Shown piece after piece: positions 28,540 to 40,117 of a stretch of 64,000 nucleotides of DNA. Every line of letters starts with the position of its first letter. Position 1 is the first letter of the stretch. Both the position numbers and the translations under genes were made by a program. The notes beneath the pieces are model-generated. The model was not told the DNA's origin. It saw only the letters and a program-made list of their open reading frames with translations, and made no database searches. The DNA lies in the NCBI RefSeq assembly GCF_026262505.1, contig NC_067206.1, positions 25,063,896 to 25,127,895 on the forward strand, read 5' to 3'. This DNA comes from Trichomonas vaginalis G3 (lineage: Eukaryota > Parabasalia > Trichomonadida > Trichomonadidae).

Positions 28540-29290
28540 TACTAAATGGTGAGAACGCCACTAACTAAAAAGGGAGTCCTTGGAGCTCTTGATCTCTTGT
28601 CAGTAGAGTTCATAATGAGGCATGACATCTACTGATTAGAGATCAGAGCAATCCTACCTTACCTTCAGGAGCTACAAAGCTCCTAATCGTTACGAGAGGG
28701 AGCCTTGGAGCTCCTGAAGCTCATCAGCAGAGGCTATTTACCATTTGGGCCTCTTCTGATGAAAGATGCGAAACACGTCTACGAACCAGGAGCTTCAAAG
28801 CTTCTAATCCTTACTAAAGGGAGCTTTGGAGCTCCTGAGTCTCCATCAACAGAGTCCCAGATGGTAAATATCCTTTGCTGATGAAAGATGCGAAACACAT
28901 CTACGAACCAGGAGCTCCAAAGCTTCTAATCCTTACGAAAGGGAGCTTTGGAGCTCCTGAAACTCCTTTTACTATAAAATAGGACAGTTTTCTTCTGAGG
29001 TTCTCATCAAATCTAAGACTTCAGAAGAAAGCTGTCCTATCAATGTATACTTACACTCTCATGGACTACAAGTGTACAATTTTAAGGCAGAGATTATCCG
29101 AGGCCTCTCATCAAATGAGGGACCTCGGATAATCTCTACCTTAAGTAGTCAAATAACTTTTCTCACTATTTAGGAACAAAAGAACAAGAGTTGGAGTACT
29201 TTAAGGCAAGATTCTTCCGAAATCTCTCATCGAATGAGAGACTTCGGAAGGACCTTGCCAAATCCTTGAACGCCAATATCCTTGGAACTG
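28540..29290. repeat. Cluster of strong hairpins, partly a 121-bp tandem repeat
   Basis: Left part: three units with a period of 121-122 bp, each with a hairpin whose left arm CAGGAGCTNCAAAGCT starts at 28,666, 28,787 and 28,909 and whose right arm AGCYTTGGAGCTCCTG follows 20-35 bp later; a second hairpin with CATCAG/CTGATG arms lies between them. Right part: three further hairpins with different stems at 28,981-29,038 (18-bp stem), 29,082-29,144 (22-bp stem, one mismatch) and 29,203-29,259 (26-bp stem, three mismatches, CGA loop), all with a CTCATCRAATGAG-like loop. No coding frame. Nature unknown. Confidence 0.85.
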
Positions 29291-32200
29291 AGCTAGAACC
29301 AGGGAGAAGTAGCATACTATAGAGCACGATGGTAATCTCGGAAATGCTTATATCGCCCCAAGCACAATATTTAAGAAGTCTAACTCATATATACAAGAAG
29401 TCAGGCTGAATAGATATTGTGCATATGGTTTGCAGAACTCTCATGATATTTAAAATTCATGTTATCCCAAAAAAGGTGACACTTTGGGTGTATCGTCCAT
29501 CCCAGGGATGCAAAAATCACATCACCTTGGATCTATAAATTTCAAAAAAAAATTCAAAATCTAAAAATTAATTGAAAATTTGTTAGAAAAATCATCAAAA
29601 TCGAAAAAATGAATATTTTTTGGAAATTTAAAAGGCAGTCAATGGTTTCATTTTAGATTTTGAATACTTTTTGACTAGATTTGAAAAAATTATGTGTGAA
29701 TTTTGATTCATATAATCTCAATTATTAGGAATTAAGGAATGAAACAAATGTGTACTACAGTGTATGTGGATGTAACTACAAATCACATTCAGTGCAAATG
29801 AAAAACTGATTGCATAACTTAAAATTAAATTTATGTAAACAAACAAGCAATTTAAGACATAAAACAATTACCAACTAACTCAACTACCAAATTTCTGCTC
29901 ATAACTAATTCATACATGAACTAGTTTAAGTTTCTTGAACAAATTTAAGCAATTTAGCTAGAAAAATACTATAAACCGGAATTTTAATAGATTAGCTTTC
30001 ACATACAAAGGAATTTGTATGCCCAAAGGTGCTTTTGAAATGAGTATTTTCAATTATCCAATCATTTAAAAAAATTTCTACCATTATCGGTATTTAATAG
30101 GGATTATGAACATTAACATTCTTATTTAAATCAAAAATTAGTTAAGACTGAGTTATATTCTAATTTTTTATATGAAAAAAAAATCTTGATAGTGAATTGG
30201 CGTCAGGATTTGTATTCATCTTAGTTATAATCAAAAAATATAAATTATTAGAAATAATAGTCAATTATGAGACTTCAATTTGAAAGACATAAATCAAAGA
30301 TAAACCCATTTTCCTACGTAAAGTCTCCCTATCGTTTTTCTGCCTCAATATTGAGTGCACCTCTATCAAAAATTTGAATAAGAGACTTTACAAAAGAAAA
30401 GGAGTTTAATAAAATGTCATTGCTTAATGAATCACTTCAAATAGGATAGAATATACATAAAACAATCTATCAACAATCTGAATTACTATTAAAATATATA
30501 TTTATGATGGAAATCATAATTTCAACTTTTTTTTCATTTTCAAACAAAAACAGACATTATTTATTAATAAAACATTTTGGTTGAAGATTTGTTTATAATA
30601 ATAAGCTTAAAATAAAAGTAATTAATGAAATTCACACTAAATTTGTTTTATTTTAACTCATTTTCATTATATAATACTTACACATATCGCTATTATAACG
30701 ATAAATACTATTTACATCATTAAATGAAGAGTATTCAATATCTTGTATGAATATGCAATTGAATGGAATCAATATATTGGTAAGTGGAATAGTTAACACA
30801 CAAAATTATAAGAAAAATATGTGGATAATACGATTTAATGCAATATTCTTCAATAACCCCAAAATATAGACAGAATGTTTCTGATTCAATGATTAATAAA
30901 CAAAAACATATGTGTTTAATGATATAGATACATTGGCCTAATAATACATTATTATGCTGCAAAAGGAAAAACCCGAATACTTAATTCATTATGCAGAAAC
31001 AAGGATTTTATAAACCAAATTTTTCTATCGTCCTTTACTGATGTACTTTCCGTATTTTTACGACGATAGGAAAAAAATCCGTAAACCCAGAAGTGATCCC
31101 ACTCACAAAAAATGTGATCTTAGCTTTCTCTTTATGATTTTTAGAATTGGCATCTGATGTAGATATTAGATCCATAGTTAGTTTTCACTTCATCATAAAC
31201 GTGCTTCATTCAATTTCACTCTTAAAATGTAAATTTTCTCACTTTTTCATATTTAAAATCTGATGTTTAATAATATTTTCCAAGAAAAATGCAAAAATAA
31301 TTCTGGGGAGCAAGCTATATTTGGTCGTATCACATTTACATTTTGGTATGGAAATCGGAGATTGTATTGATATTGATGCAGATTTTAAATCCATAATATA
31401 CAGTATGCATGACACTGATTGAAAATAAACATGATAATTTCCACAAAATCGTAGTAGAATTAAACAAATTTCTCAAATCTCGAATTTAAAATCTGTGTAA
31501 AGGAATGATTTTGTTTTATAATTAAAATGATTTTCATGAATGTGTTTTATTATTAAGATTACTAGACTTAAAATGACTAGGATTCGATAAATATGAATTT
31601 GATTTAACTAAACTCGAATCCAATCATATTATATTGAATCAGACATGCATTACCGCTACATAAATGTTACATTCTTAATTATGAAAGCGAATATTGTATA
31701 TAATTTTCAAAAATCTAATTTAGAATTTGACTTCGATAAAAGAGATGCGAACAATATTTATAGATATATACATAACTAGGCCTAGGTATTTTCCAGCATG
31801 AGCAGATAAGCTAAGTTGTTAATATTGGGAGTGGGAGCACTTCTGTAAACCCCCCTTCTTTATCAGCTTATATAGTGCATATTTTCACGTTCTGAAAGCG
31901 GAAAACGCATTTTTGGAACGCATAGATTACAAATCACACGGAAAAATTAGATTTTATGATTATAAGAAACAAGCAGTCCAGCATTTCGAAGTGATTTATG
32001 AAATTAATTCATATATTTTGAACATGATATCTCATAGGATAAAGAATAAAATTAACTGCTTAGAATCGAATTTTGAACATGATTTATTATTGAAATTATT
32101 TGATCATTGAATTTTCGGCGATTTAAATGGATCAATCCACAGTACAATATAACATCCGCTTAAACTTTTTAGTTGTCTTAAATTCCCTTTGAATTTTCGA

Positions 32201-33293
32201 TTTTAACTACTTGCCTATGTTTGATTCTCATATCCTCGTTATTAGTCTAAACATATTATAGTATTATATATTATACATTCATTTATCATTTGTTCCTGCT
32301 TAAATATTATTCAATAATTTCGCAATTGATTTTAAACAAACAAAAGTTGTCATTTATAAGAATTACCATATACACTTACTATTCACCAAATTCATTTCTA
32401 TTAAAACACGAGAAATCAACTTTTGAATTGTTAATTCTTGCTCAAAATATCATTAAAATAATAATCACATTACATTTTCCATAGGATAGTATGAATTCGT
32501 GCAAAATATCAAAAATTGTTTAATAATAATCTTACATTTTTAAAATTAACTTTGTTTTCTATTTTCAAGCTATTAATTATAAATTCATATACTAGGGAGG
32601 AAATATCTGTTTTCTAACATTATAAGTAAAGGCTAAGTTAATAATTTCAATCAATCTTTTTAGAATTTTAATCTGATTACATGATCATAATCTCTAATAC
32701 TTGCCCACACATCTGCTAAAATATCACAGTCACATTAATAAAAATGAGTGAGTTATGAGCTAATCAAATCTTTAATTATCATGTCAATTACCCTCTTAGT
32801 TTCCATTGGAAGTATGCTAAATCTAATACCCACACTATAGGTATTCATGCTATGCTATTCGTCTTTGTCTATTAGCTCGTGGTATATGCGAGCTGGAAAA
32901 AAGAGGCATTTTGGACCCCTGGGTAGAGGGTCATGCACTTTTTGTAAATTCCTGGAAAGCAAAGGTATCTTGACATTAAACTTAGAATCCTCTCAAATTC
33001 AAGGATATAATCACAATACAGCTATATTTTAATGCTGCAGTATAGCGAAAGCTCTTTGATTATTATACACTAATAATACCATATGAGTACGAAAACTGGG
33101 AAAAAAAATTGAGAGGGAGTACGGAAAAAAAGTCTGCTTTTGATATAAATGCACATGGAGCCTTAAAAATAGCTGAAAACAATATTTGTGAAAGTTCTTT
33201 ATACACCTCAGAGCCTTTCAGTGAGTTATCTGACAACGAGAATTTGCTGCACGCCGATAAATTTTAAATTTTTAATTTTGTTAGAATTTGATA
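29291..33293. other. Gene-free AT-rich DNA
   Basis: About 4 kb with no convincing gene. Open frames here are at most 75 codons, with low-complexity translations rich in Ile, Asn, Tyr and Lys and no recognisable domain. No tRNA-like clover, rRNA or element end seen. A short GC-richer block near 32,900-32,960 (GGACCCCTGGGTAGAGGGTC) and another near 29,470-29,520 stand out mildly in composition. Confidence 0.6.
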
Positions 33294-35436
33294 ATGACTA
33301 AGAAAGAAAAATTCACAATAGAGGAACTCTATAAATTAGGTAACGGGGACGAACACCTTTGTACATATGATTTTTCCGAAATTCCGGCTAAATATTATGA
33401 AAAATTCTTCTGGCCTTTATCTAATCTTGTCTATAAAAAAGTTGATGAACTTCGTTTCAATTGTAATCTTGCCATGCAAGAAGAAACGTCTTTAAATAAG
33501 AACAGACAAAAACAGAGAATTATTGAACAATCTATTTATCATCAAAGACCAAACTACTTAAACTACTTATGCGTAATATTAAAAGAAGTTTTACCGAAAG
33601 CTAAGCGTATTAAAAGAATCCGGCTTAGTGATATGAATATTCCTTCAGAAAACTTATCAGAACTTTTTGATGCTCTTGAAACAAACAATTCTCCACTTGA
33701 ATTACTTTCATTCCAAAACATTAAGATCGAAACAGATAAATTTAATAAAAATATTCAGAAACTCGACCCATATAATTTTGCTGCAGTCGAATTCATTAAC
33801 TGTGGCCTTACAAACGACAACATAGAAGCAATTCGCAAGTTTATTACTCGCCCGCCAAAAGATCCTGAAAATTGGAGTGCTGAGCGTGCTTTGCACACTC
33901 TTGATTTATCGCAGAATAATATTACAGAGGAAGAGCGTAAAAAGCTTCAGAAACTCATCGAAGAAGAGCGCGCTAAATGGCTAGCTTTCCAGAAACAAAA
34001 ATCAGACGAAATTAAGAGATTGGAAGAAGAACGACTTGCAGCGATTGAAGCAGAAAAAGAAAGACAAAGAAGAGCTAAGGAAAGAGCAGAACAACGCGCT
34101 CGAGAAAAGGCTGAGCGCGAAGCCAGAGAAAAAGCAGAGAAAGAAAGATTAGAAAGAGAAGCAAAAGAGAAAGCTGAAAGAGAAAAGAAGGAGAAAGAAA
34201 GATTAGAAAGAGAAGCAAAAGAGAAAGCTGAAAGAGAAAAGAAGGAGAAAGAAAGATTAGAAAGAGAAGCAAAAGAGAAAGCTGAAAGAGAAAAGAAGGA
34301 GAAAGAAAGATTAGAAAGAGAAGCAAAAGAGAAAACTGAAAGAGAACGTAAAGAAAAGGAAAAGCGAGAAAAAGAACATAAACAACCTGAAAATAAAGAT
34401 AAAAATGACAAAGAAGAAAGAGAAAAACTAGAAAGAGAACGTAAAGAAAGGGAAGAAAAAGAAAGAAGAGAAAAAGAAAAAAAAAGAAAGACTAGAAAGA
34501 GAGCGTAAAGAAAAGGAAGAGAAGGAAAGAAGAGAAAGATTAGAAAGGGATTCTAAAGAAAAAACAGATAAAGATGCTGAAAGACTCAAAAAGAAGAAAG
34601 CAAAAAGAGAAAGAAGAAGAGATCTCGCAAGGAAATCAAAAGAACTGGGAGATAAAGAAGACGAAAGATTTGCAGAAGAACTCAAAGAGCGCCTGAAGAA
34701 AGACGCAAAAAGAGTTAAGAAAGAAACAGAAATTGTAGAGTTGGAACCAGAATTAGAACCTCCTTCAAGTGATGGAAATTACTGTGATATCGAAATAATT
34801 CAATACGTTGATGTCTACGAATATACTGATGAATCAGAAAATGAAAACGATTTTGAAGAAAAATTGAAGAAAGATAATAAACCAAAGGTTCTTTTCGATG
34901 ATGCTGCAATCAAGAAATCTTATTCTTCTGCATCATCTGATTATTATTCTTATGATTACTCTGATAGTCAAGTAAGTGAAAAAGAAGAAATAAAAGTTGA
35001 TGAAAATATAAAAAGCGACAATGAGGAAATGAAGATAAATTTAGATAATAATGAAAAAGTTGAAACCAATTCTGGAAGTTACAGTGAGTCTGACAATCAG
35101 CCTAAAATTGAAGAAAACAACAGTGCGGATTATTCTATTAGTCAGGGCGAAGAAAACAATAATTCTTCGGTATACAGCATTGACAATGATAGTTCTGCAA
35201 TCAGAGATGTCGATGCTAAAAGCGAAAGCCTAAATATGGATGATAAAAATAGTTCTCGTTCATATGAATTGAGCAATGAAAATGGATCTGAAAAAAATTC
35301 AAATCCTGGTTCTAATTCAGACAGTGATTCATTGCAACTTACTTCTGATTCTGGTCCTCATCAGCTTTCAAAATCATCATCTGATGATGATGATAATGAT
35401 GAATTAATTGATTTTGGAGATCGCGTGTCTGTATAA
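33294..35436 (+). pseudogene. Host LRR plus KER-repeat coiled-coil protein, apparent frameshift
   Basis: The first ATG is at 33,294 (MTKKEKFTIEELYKLGNGDE). Residues about 100-225 hold leucine-rich-repeat-like turns (IKRIRLSDMNIPSENLSELF, LHTLDLSQNNITEEERKKL). Then comes a long highly charged helix with an 18-residue repeat (ERLEREAKEKAEREKKEK, a 54-bp DNA repeat in about three copies), and finally a Ser/Asp/Glu-rich acidic end. The frame shifts inside the nine-A run 34,477-34,485; before it the KER pattern runs in one frame, after it in the next, ending at 35,436. A single-base change or a base-call error in the homopolymer is the simplest reading, since both sides keep clean coding character. 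About 710 residues in all. Trichomonad proteins of this layout are common; function unknown. Confidence 0.7.
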
Positions 35437-35835
35437 TTTGTATATTATTTTGAAATAAAAAAAAATATATTTTTAAACTTGATTTCATATTTTTTTCCCC
35501 TGTAAGCATTTCAATTCCATCAATTTTCAAGAACCATGGTTTTGATTTTTACGAATAGCTCTGTAAATAGTTGGAAACCTTGTTTGCATTCAAGAAATTT
35601 ATATTCTCATGGTCTGTTTAGAGATTTTGATTGAATTAGAAATCGATGACAAAAATTATCCTCTAGGGAAAAAAAGCCCTTGACGAAATTTCAAAATGAT
35701 TAGATTCAATACAAGAATATTTGTTAAAAACCTTGACTAAAGGAAACCGCAAATTAAGATGAATTAAAACAAACATAGTAAAACTACCTTTATTTCTTTT
35801 AATACATACAATAATAAAAAAAAATACAAATAAAA

Positions 35836-38811
35836 TTATTTGAGATTTGGTTTTGTTATTCTTGGTTCAGCTCTTCTTGCAGAAGTTATTCCTTGCACAG
35901 ATAAATCAACATCATTTTGTCTTTCATTGTAAGAATCCCTTGATCTTGTACTTCTTTGAGAATTCTTTGATCTAACAGAGTTAATACTTTTTGTGGATCT
36001 TGCAGAATTAGATCGAGTTTCATCATCTCTTTTGATGTTTTCCAGTGCCAAATCAATGTGGTGAGATATCTTACTTGATCTGCTTGAAGACCTTGCAGAG
36101 CTTGCCCTGGAAGGAGCTCCAGAAGAAGGAGGTCTGACTTGTATTTCATTTGCCGAAGAGTTAGAAGAAGATGATGAAGTTCTATTTATTTTTCTTGGAG
36201 AATGTTGAATCTTCATTTGCAAACCAATTCCTGTTAGATATGACTGTAAATGGGGCATTATTTCGCTGTTCATTGCCGCGATCTTTGACAGTTCATCAAC
36301 TATAGAATCAGTGACCATTTTCGTCAATTTCAGTTCCATGTCCATTTCCAAGATTGTTGAAGGATATTTCGCTTCGAGAGGAATGTTGTTTTCTTTTCTA
36401 TGTTGCTCTCGAAGTTTCGTGAGAATCGCTGTAGCCCTTTTGAGCTTCTCCGTTTCTTCTCTGTTCTCTGATTCTTGTTTGGCCAAATTCGATTTTAATT
36501 TCTCGATTTCGGACTTGATTTTCATCGAATAATTTGTTTTATCGTCATATGATTTATTACTTGCGCTGTGAACTTCTTCTGATCTTCTGAGTTCCATTCT
36601 TCTGGCGTTCAACCTTGCCTGCAAGTTCTTCTTTTGTTCTTCAAGAGCTTTCTTCCTTTCGACGTCGTTTTCGCTGTCATTCGCCGTCCGAAATCCTTCT
36701 TTGAATTTGTCATTGTTGTCACTGAATTTCGCCATTGTTCTCTCCAATGCTTTGAGTTCTTTGACTGCAGTCTTGATCTCTGCATCGAGTTCATCTCCAC
36801 GACGAGAAATTTCTTCTTTTTGGGTGGCAAATTTGATGACATTTTTGGCTTGTGTTGGTTCTTCTCCATCTTCTGTTTTGTACGTTCCCATGACGATTTG
36901 GAACTTGTTTGCCATGACCTTCTCGTGTTTCTTACGCTCGGCAAGCTCTGTAACTTGCTTGTGTTTGGCTTCTTCTTCTGTTTTCAGTGTTATTCGTAAT
37001 GCGGCCAAATGTTCATCGATTTCAAGAAGCCTTTCTTGCATACTTAGCTGTAGTTGCTGACGGCGGTTCTCTAAAGAGATGATTTCGTCACTTTTGGCCG
37101 CATATTGTTCTGTCATTTTCTCAACTTGGATTCTGAGCATGTTTAGCTGGACAAGAACCTCTGATTTCCTCTGTCTAGCCCTTTCTATGGCTTTTGTCAA
37201 TGCATCGTCGTCAACTGTTACTTCATTTAGCTCGGTTTCTAATTTGATCTTCTTTTCCATTGAATTATCCTTCCTTCTTTGGCATTGCCTGTAATCTAAG
37301 TCTAATCTTCTTATTTGTTCTGCAATAAACTTCTCGTGTTCTACTTTCTTTTGCAATTCTCCTTCTAATTTCTCAATTTTATCAAGAAACTCTTGTTTCT
37401 GGTCTTCTGGAATATCTCCCCTTATTCTCCCGAGTTTTCTCTCCATCATAGCAATCTGATATTTCGCATTATATTTTAATCCGTCTTGTTTCATCATTTC
37501 TCTATCCAAATCACTTATCTTTGCCTGTAGAGCTTTATTGTGTGACTTGCTGCCTTCCAATTCCGCTCTAACGCTCTTCTCCTTCGTTTTTTCGTCATGT
37601 AAAGCTTGGCTTTCCTCATATATCGTCTTTTTAACGGCGTCGATTTCTTTTTCTTTGTCCTTTATCGTTCCTTTGGCTTTTTCAATGAAGTCATATATGA
37701 ATTTCGTCTGTTCCTGTATTTCTTCCGTTGAATCCTTCTGAACATCAAGGGCGTTCTGTGTTAGTTTGAGTCTTTCCAAGTAACTGTTCTTCTTCTCGAT
37801 TTCTAGTTGCGTTTTTCGATGTAATTCTTCGATTTCTGCTCTGATGAATCTTTCATTTGACTCTGCAAGCTCGAAAGCGCCTCTTTGGGTCTCAACAACT
37901 TCATTAAATTCACGTAATGCCTTGTCTTGTTGCTCAAATGCTTCATGTTTCTTTGTAATTACAGCATCTCCAATTGTAATGTTTCTATCGATGGTTTTAT
38001 TGTGTTTAAGAGCTTTCTCGAGGTTTGTTTCTTCCTCTTTAGTAAGTGTAGATAGTTTTTCTGCTTCGATTTTTCTTTGATCGTATTGTTTATTTTTCTC
38101 ATCAATGGAATCATTAAGAGATTGTAGTTGCTTTAGAGTATTCTCCCATTGCTCAAGAAGTTCGGCCCTTTCATTGTGAAGAGCTCTGAACTGGGAAGCT
38201 GTTGTATCTAATTCTATTTGTAGAGCACGAGTTGTTGTAATTTCTTGATCAAGTTCTGCACGTTTTGCATCAACAAGTCCTTGATTCTTTTCAATTTCGT
38301 AAATCATCTGGCGAATTTTCGATTCATCTTCTTTTTTGTATCTTTGAAGGACAAGGAAGTCTTCTTCTTTGTCTTTTGCTGCTTGTATCCATTGCTGTAA
38401 CTGTTCCTCATTAACTTTTAGTTCTTCTTTGAATGTTTCAATCCTTTGTTCTGATTTGAAAACTTTTGCTTGAACTTCGCTATATTTTGATTCGATTTCT
38501 TGCGTTTTTTGTTCGAGTTGAACTAATGAAACTTGAATTTTACCAAATTCACGCTCAGATAATGTCTGCAAATGTTTTTCATCTTCTGCTTGAGCTTCTT
38601 TTGCTGTAACCAATTCTTGTGTTGACGTAATTTCGACTTTACAGTCTTTTAAGTGAGCTGTTAAAGTAGTTACACGCTCCTGTAAGTCTTTACATTCTGC
38701 ATCTAACTTTTGCAGCTCTTCTCGCTTCGCCATAACGCGTTGGTGAAGCTCCCTATTCTCTTTATTGGCAAATGTTGGCATTTGTTCATATAAATTTACA
38801 GATGGATCCAT
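35836..38811 (-). CDS. CCDC39: CCDC39/FAP59-like axonemal ruler protein
   Basis: A 991-residue, almost continuous coiled-coil protein. The segment near residue 660, MANKFQIVMGTYKTEDGEEP followed by KNVIKFATQKEEISRRGDEL and DAEIKTAVKELKALERTMAK, closely resembles the signature region of CCDC39. Length is near the usual 940 residues. The C-terminus is Ser/Arg-rich and low in complexity. CCDC39 with CCDC40 sets the 96-nm repeat of motile axonemes and docks inner dynein arms and the nexin complex, which suits a flagellated protist. An initiator-like TCACTTTTCT lies 36 nt upstream of the ATG. Confidence 0.7.
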   Translation of the reverse strand: MDPSVNLYEQMPTFANKENRELHQRVMAKREELQKLDAECKDLQERVTTLTAHLKDCKVEITSTQELVTAKEAQAEDEKHLQTLSEREFGKIQVSLVQLEQKTQEIESKYSEVQAKVFKSEQRIETFKEELKVNEEQLQQWIQAAKDKEEDFLVLQRYKKEDESKIRQMIYEIEKNQGLVDAKRAELDQEITTTRALQIELDTTASQFRALHNERAELLEQWENTLKQLQSLNDSIDEKNKQYDQRKIEAEKLSTLTKEEETNLEKALKHNKTIDRNITIGDAVITKKHEAFEQQDKALREFNEVVETQRGAFELAESNERFIRAEIEELHRKTQLEIEKKNSYLERLKLTQNALDVQKDSTEEIQEQTKFIYDFIEKAKGTIKDKEKEIDAVKKTIYEESQALHDEKTKEKSVRAELEGSKSHNKALQAKISDLDREMMKQDGLKYNAKYQIAMMERKLGRIRGDIPEDQKQEFLDKIEKLEGELQKKVEHEKFIAEQIRRLDLDYRQCQRRKDNSMEKKIKLETELNEVTVDDDALTKAIERARQRKSEVLVQLNMLRIQVEKMTEQYAAKSDEIISLENRRQQLQLSMQERLLEIDEHLAALRITLKTEEEAKHKQVTELAERKKHEKVMANKFQIVMGTYKTEDGEEPTQAKNVIKFATQKEEISRRGDELDAEIKTAVKELKALERTMAKFSDNNDKFKEGFRTANDSENDVERKKALEEQKKNLQARLNARRMELRRSEEVHSASNKSYDDKTNYSMKIKSEIEKLKSNLAKQESENREETEKLKRATAILTKLREQHRKENNIPLEAKYPSTILEMDMELKLTKMVTDSIVDELSKIAAMNSEIMPHLQSYLTGIGLQMKIQHSPRKINRTSSSSSNSSANEIQVRPPSSGAPSRASSARSSSRSSKISHHIDLALENIKRDDETRSNSARSTKSINSVRSKNSQRSTRSRDSYNERQNDVDLSVQGITSARRAEPRITKPNLK

Positions 38812-38841
38812 ATAAAAATTTTAAATTACAGCAAATGATGA

Positions 38842-38850
38842 GAAAAGTGA
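38842..38850 (-). promoter_or_regulatory. Initiator-like element
   Basis: TCACTTTTC on the minus strand fits the trichomonad initiator TCAYTWY; the predicted start base is 38,848, 37 nt before the ATG. Confidence 0.45.
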
Positions 38851-39243
38851 CAAAAATCGTTGGTAATCTATTAGATATGCATCATTATGTATACTGCACA
38901 AGTACCACTCACATTATTTATTTTTTGTAAAAAAGGCTTCATTAAAATGATATCTCCTCAATTCTAATCATAAAATTTGCCTTTCAATGGTACTGGAAGC
39001 ACAATATGTGTTTAAAAAGTATCTTTCATAGAATATTTCTATAATCATGTTGTTAAGCATTCATTTTGGTAAGATTGAATAAAGCATTTCTAATTCAAAT
39101 GCAAAACAAGTATTGTTATATTAGTAATAATACAAAACATAGCGATTTAATTCATAATGTATGACTAAAACAACAAGAATAAGTAATAATTAGTAAGATA
39201 TTTCAATAAATAATTATATACTTCAAATAATAAAGATATTTGC

Positions 39244-39780
39244 TTAATTCCAGTAACTTATGTATTTCTGGTAGTCATTACAAAGCTGCTCAAGACCTTC
39301 TCTGGATAAAGCTTTTGCTGTCTTGATAGAACTAGGAGCTTCCTTAGATATACCAGTTCCTGGGGTATATATGATTTCTCCTTTCTTCTTCTCAAGCGAA
39401 AATTCTATAGTTGTATCTGGTATATCTAATCTTATTCGATATGTAACAATATCCACCATCCTAACGTTAAAAAGCGGATACCTTGTTAAAACTGATAATA
39501 TAACATCTTGAGATAAGTATTTTTGAAGCTTGCGAATTTCATTTTGAAGGGATTGAATTTTATCTTGAATTTTCTTGTTTTCATCGAGATAATTGTCTAG
39601 TTGTTCTTTTTCATTTTCGATGTCTTCAACGATTTCTGCGCTTTTAGATTTATATAAATTTATTTGTTCTTCCAGAGCAATTGCATCGCGTTCTGGACCA
39701 TCTATTCTGATTTTCTTAAGTTTTTTGAGGTTATATTCCATCTGTCTGCACTTTTCTGACCAGTCTATGCTATCACTCAT
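39244..39780 (-). CDS. Small coiled-coil protein with C-terminal globular domain
   Basis: 178 residues. Residues 1-95 are coiled coil (WSEKCRQMEYNLKKLKKIRI, DNYLDENKKIQDKIQSLQNE); residues about 100-178 look globular and beta-containing (VDIVTYRIRLDIPDTTIEFS, LEKKKGEIIYTPGTG) and end in helices. A coiled coil followed by a small RWD-like domain is the layout of kinetochore proteins such as Spc24 and Spc25, but I cannot claim homology by eye. A TCACTTT initiator-like site is 54 nt upstream. Reads whole. Confidence 0.65.
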   Translation of the reverse strand: MSDSIDWSEKCRQMEYNLKKLKKIRIDGPERDAIALEEQINLYKSKSAEIVEDIENEKEQLDNYLDENKKIQDKIQSLQNEIRKLQKYLSQDVILSVLTRYPLFNVRMVDIVTYRIRLDIPDTTIEFSLEKKKGEIIYTPGTGISKEAPSSIKTAKALSREGLEQLCNDYQKYISYWN

Positions 39781-40117
39781 GCGATTTTAATCAATTAACG
39801 TTTAAAATTTCTTTTGAACTAGAAAAAATAAAGTGAAAAATTGTTGAAATTTAAGATAAAAAATGATTTTTAAAATTTTCTTGGAATTTTTCCAGAAATT
39901 CATCATGGTAATAAGTAATATATTTTGATTTTGATTATATTAATCGAGAGATATTTGAAAAATTATATTTTTTGAAAGAATTTTAAATATTTTTAATCAG
40001 CAATGTCTGATGTAATTATGTAAACTTTAAAGTACAATCACTACTATATATGATTTTACGTGAAATAATGACTAAAATCTTGATTGCCTCAAAAAGCACG
40101 TTTTTTTACAGGTTTCA

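Noticed and set aside
28753-28778. Hammerhead-ribozyme-like CTGATGA...GAAAC at 28,755 and 28,876
   Set aside because: The CTGATG is the arm of a clear hairpin with upstream CATCAG, and the short stretch between CTGATGA and GAAAC cannot form the second helix of the ribozyme.
29291-33290. Small open frames of 60-75 codons (e.g. 31,913-32,110, 32,290-32,484 and 32,847-33,032)
   Set aside because: Low-complexity AT-driven translations, no homology within the window and no initiator-type start context I can defend.
33947-34685. Minus-strand Ser/Leu/Phe-rich frames opposite the KER-repeat gene
   Set aside because: These are mirror frames of a highly biased charged repeat, not genes.
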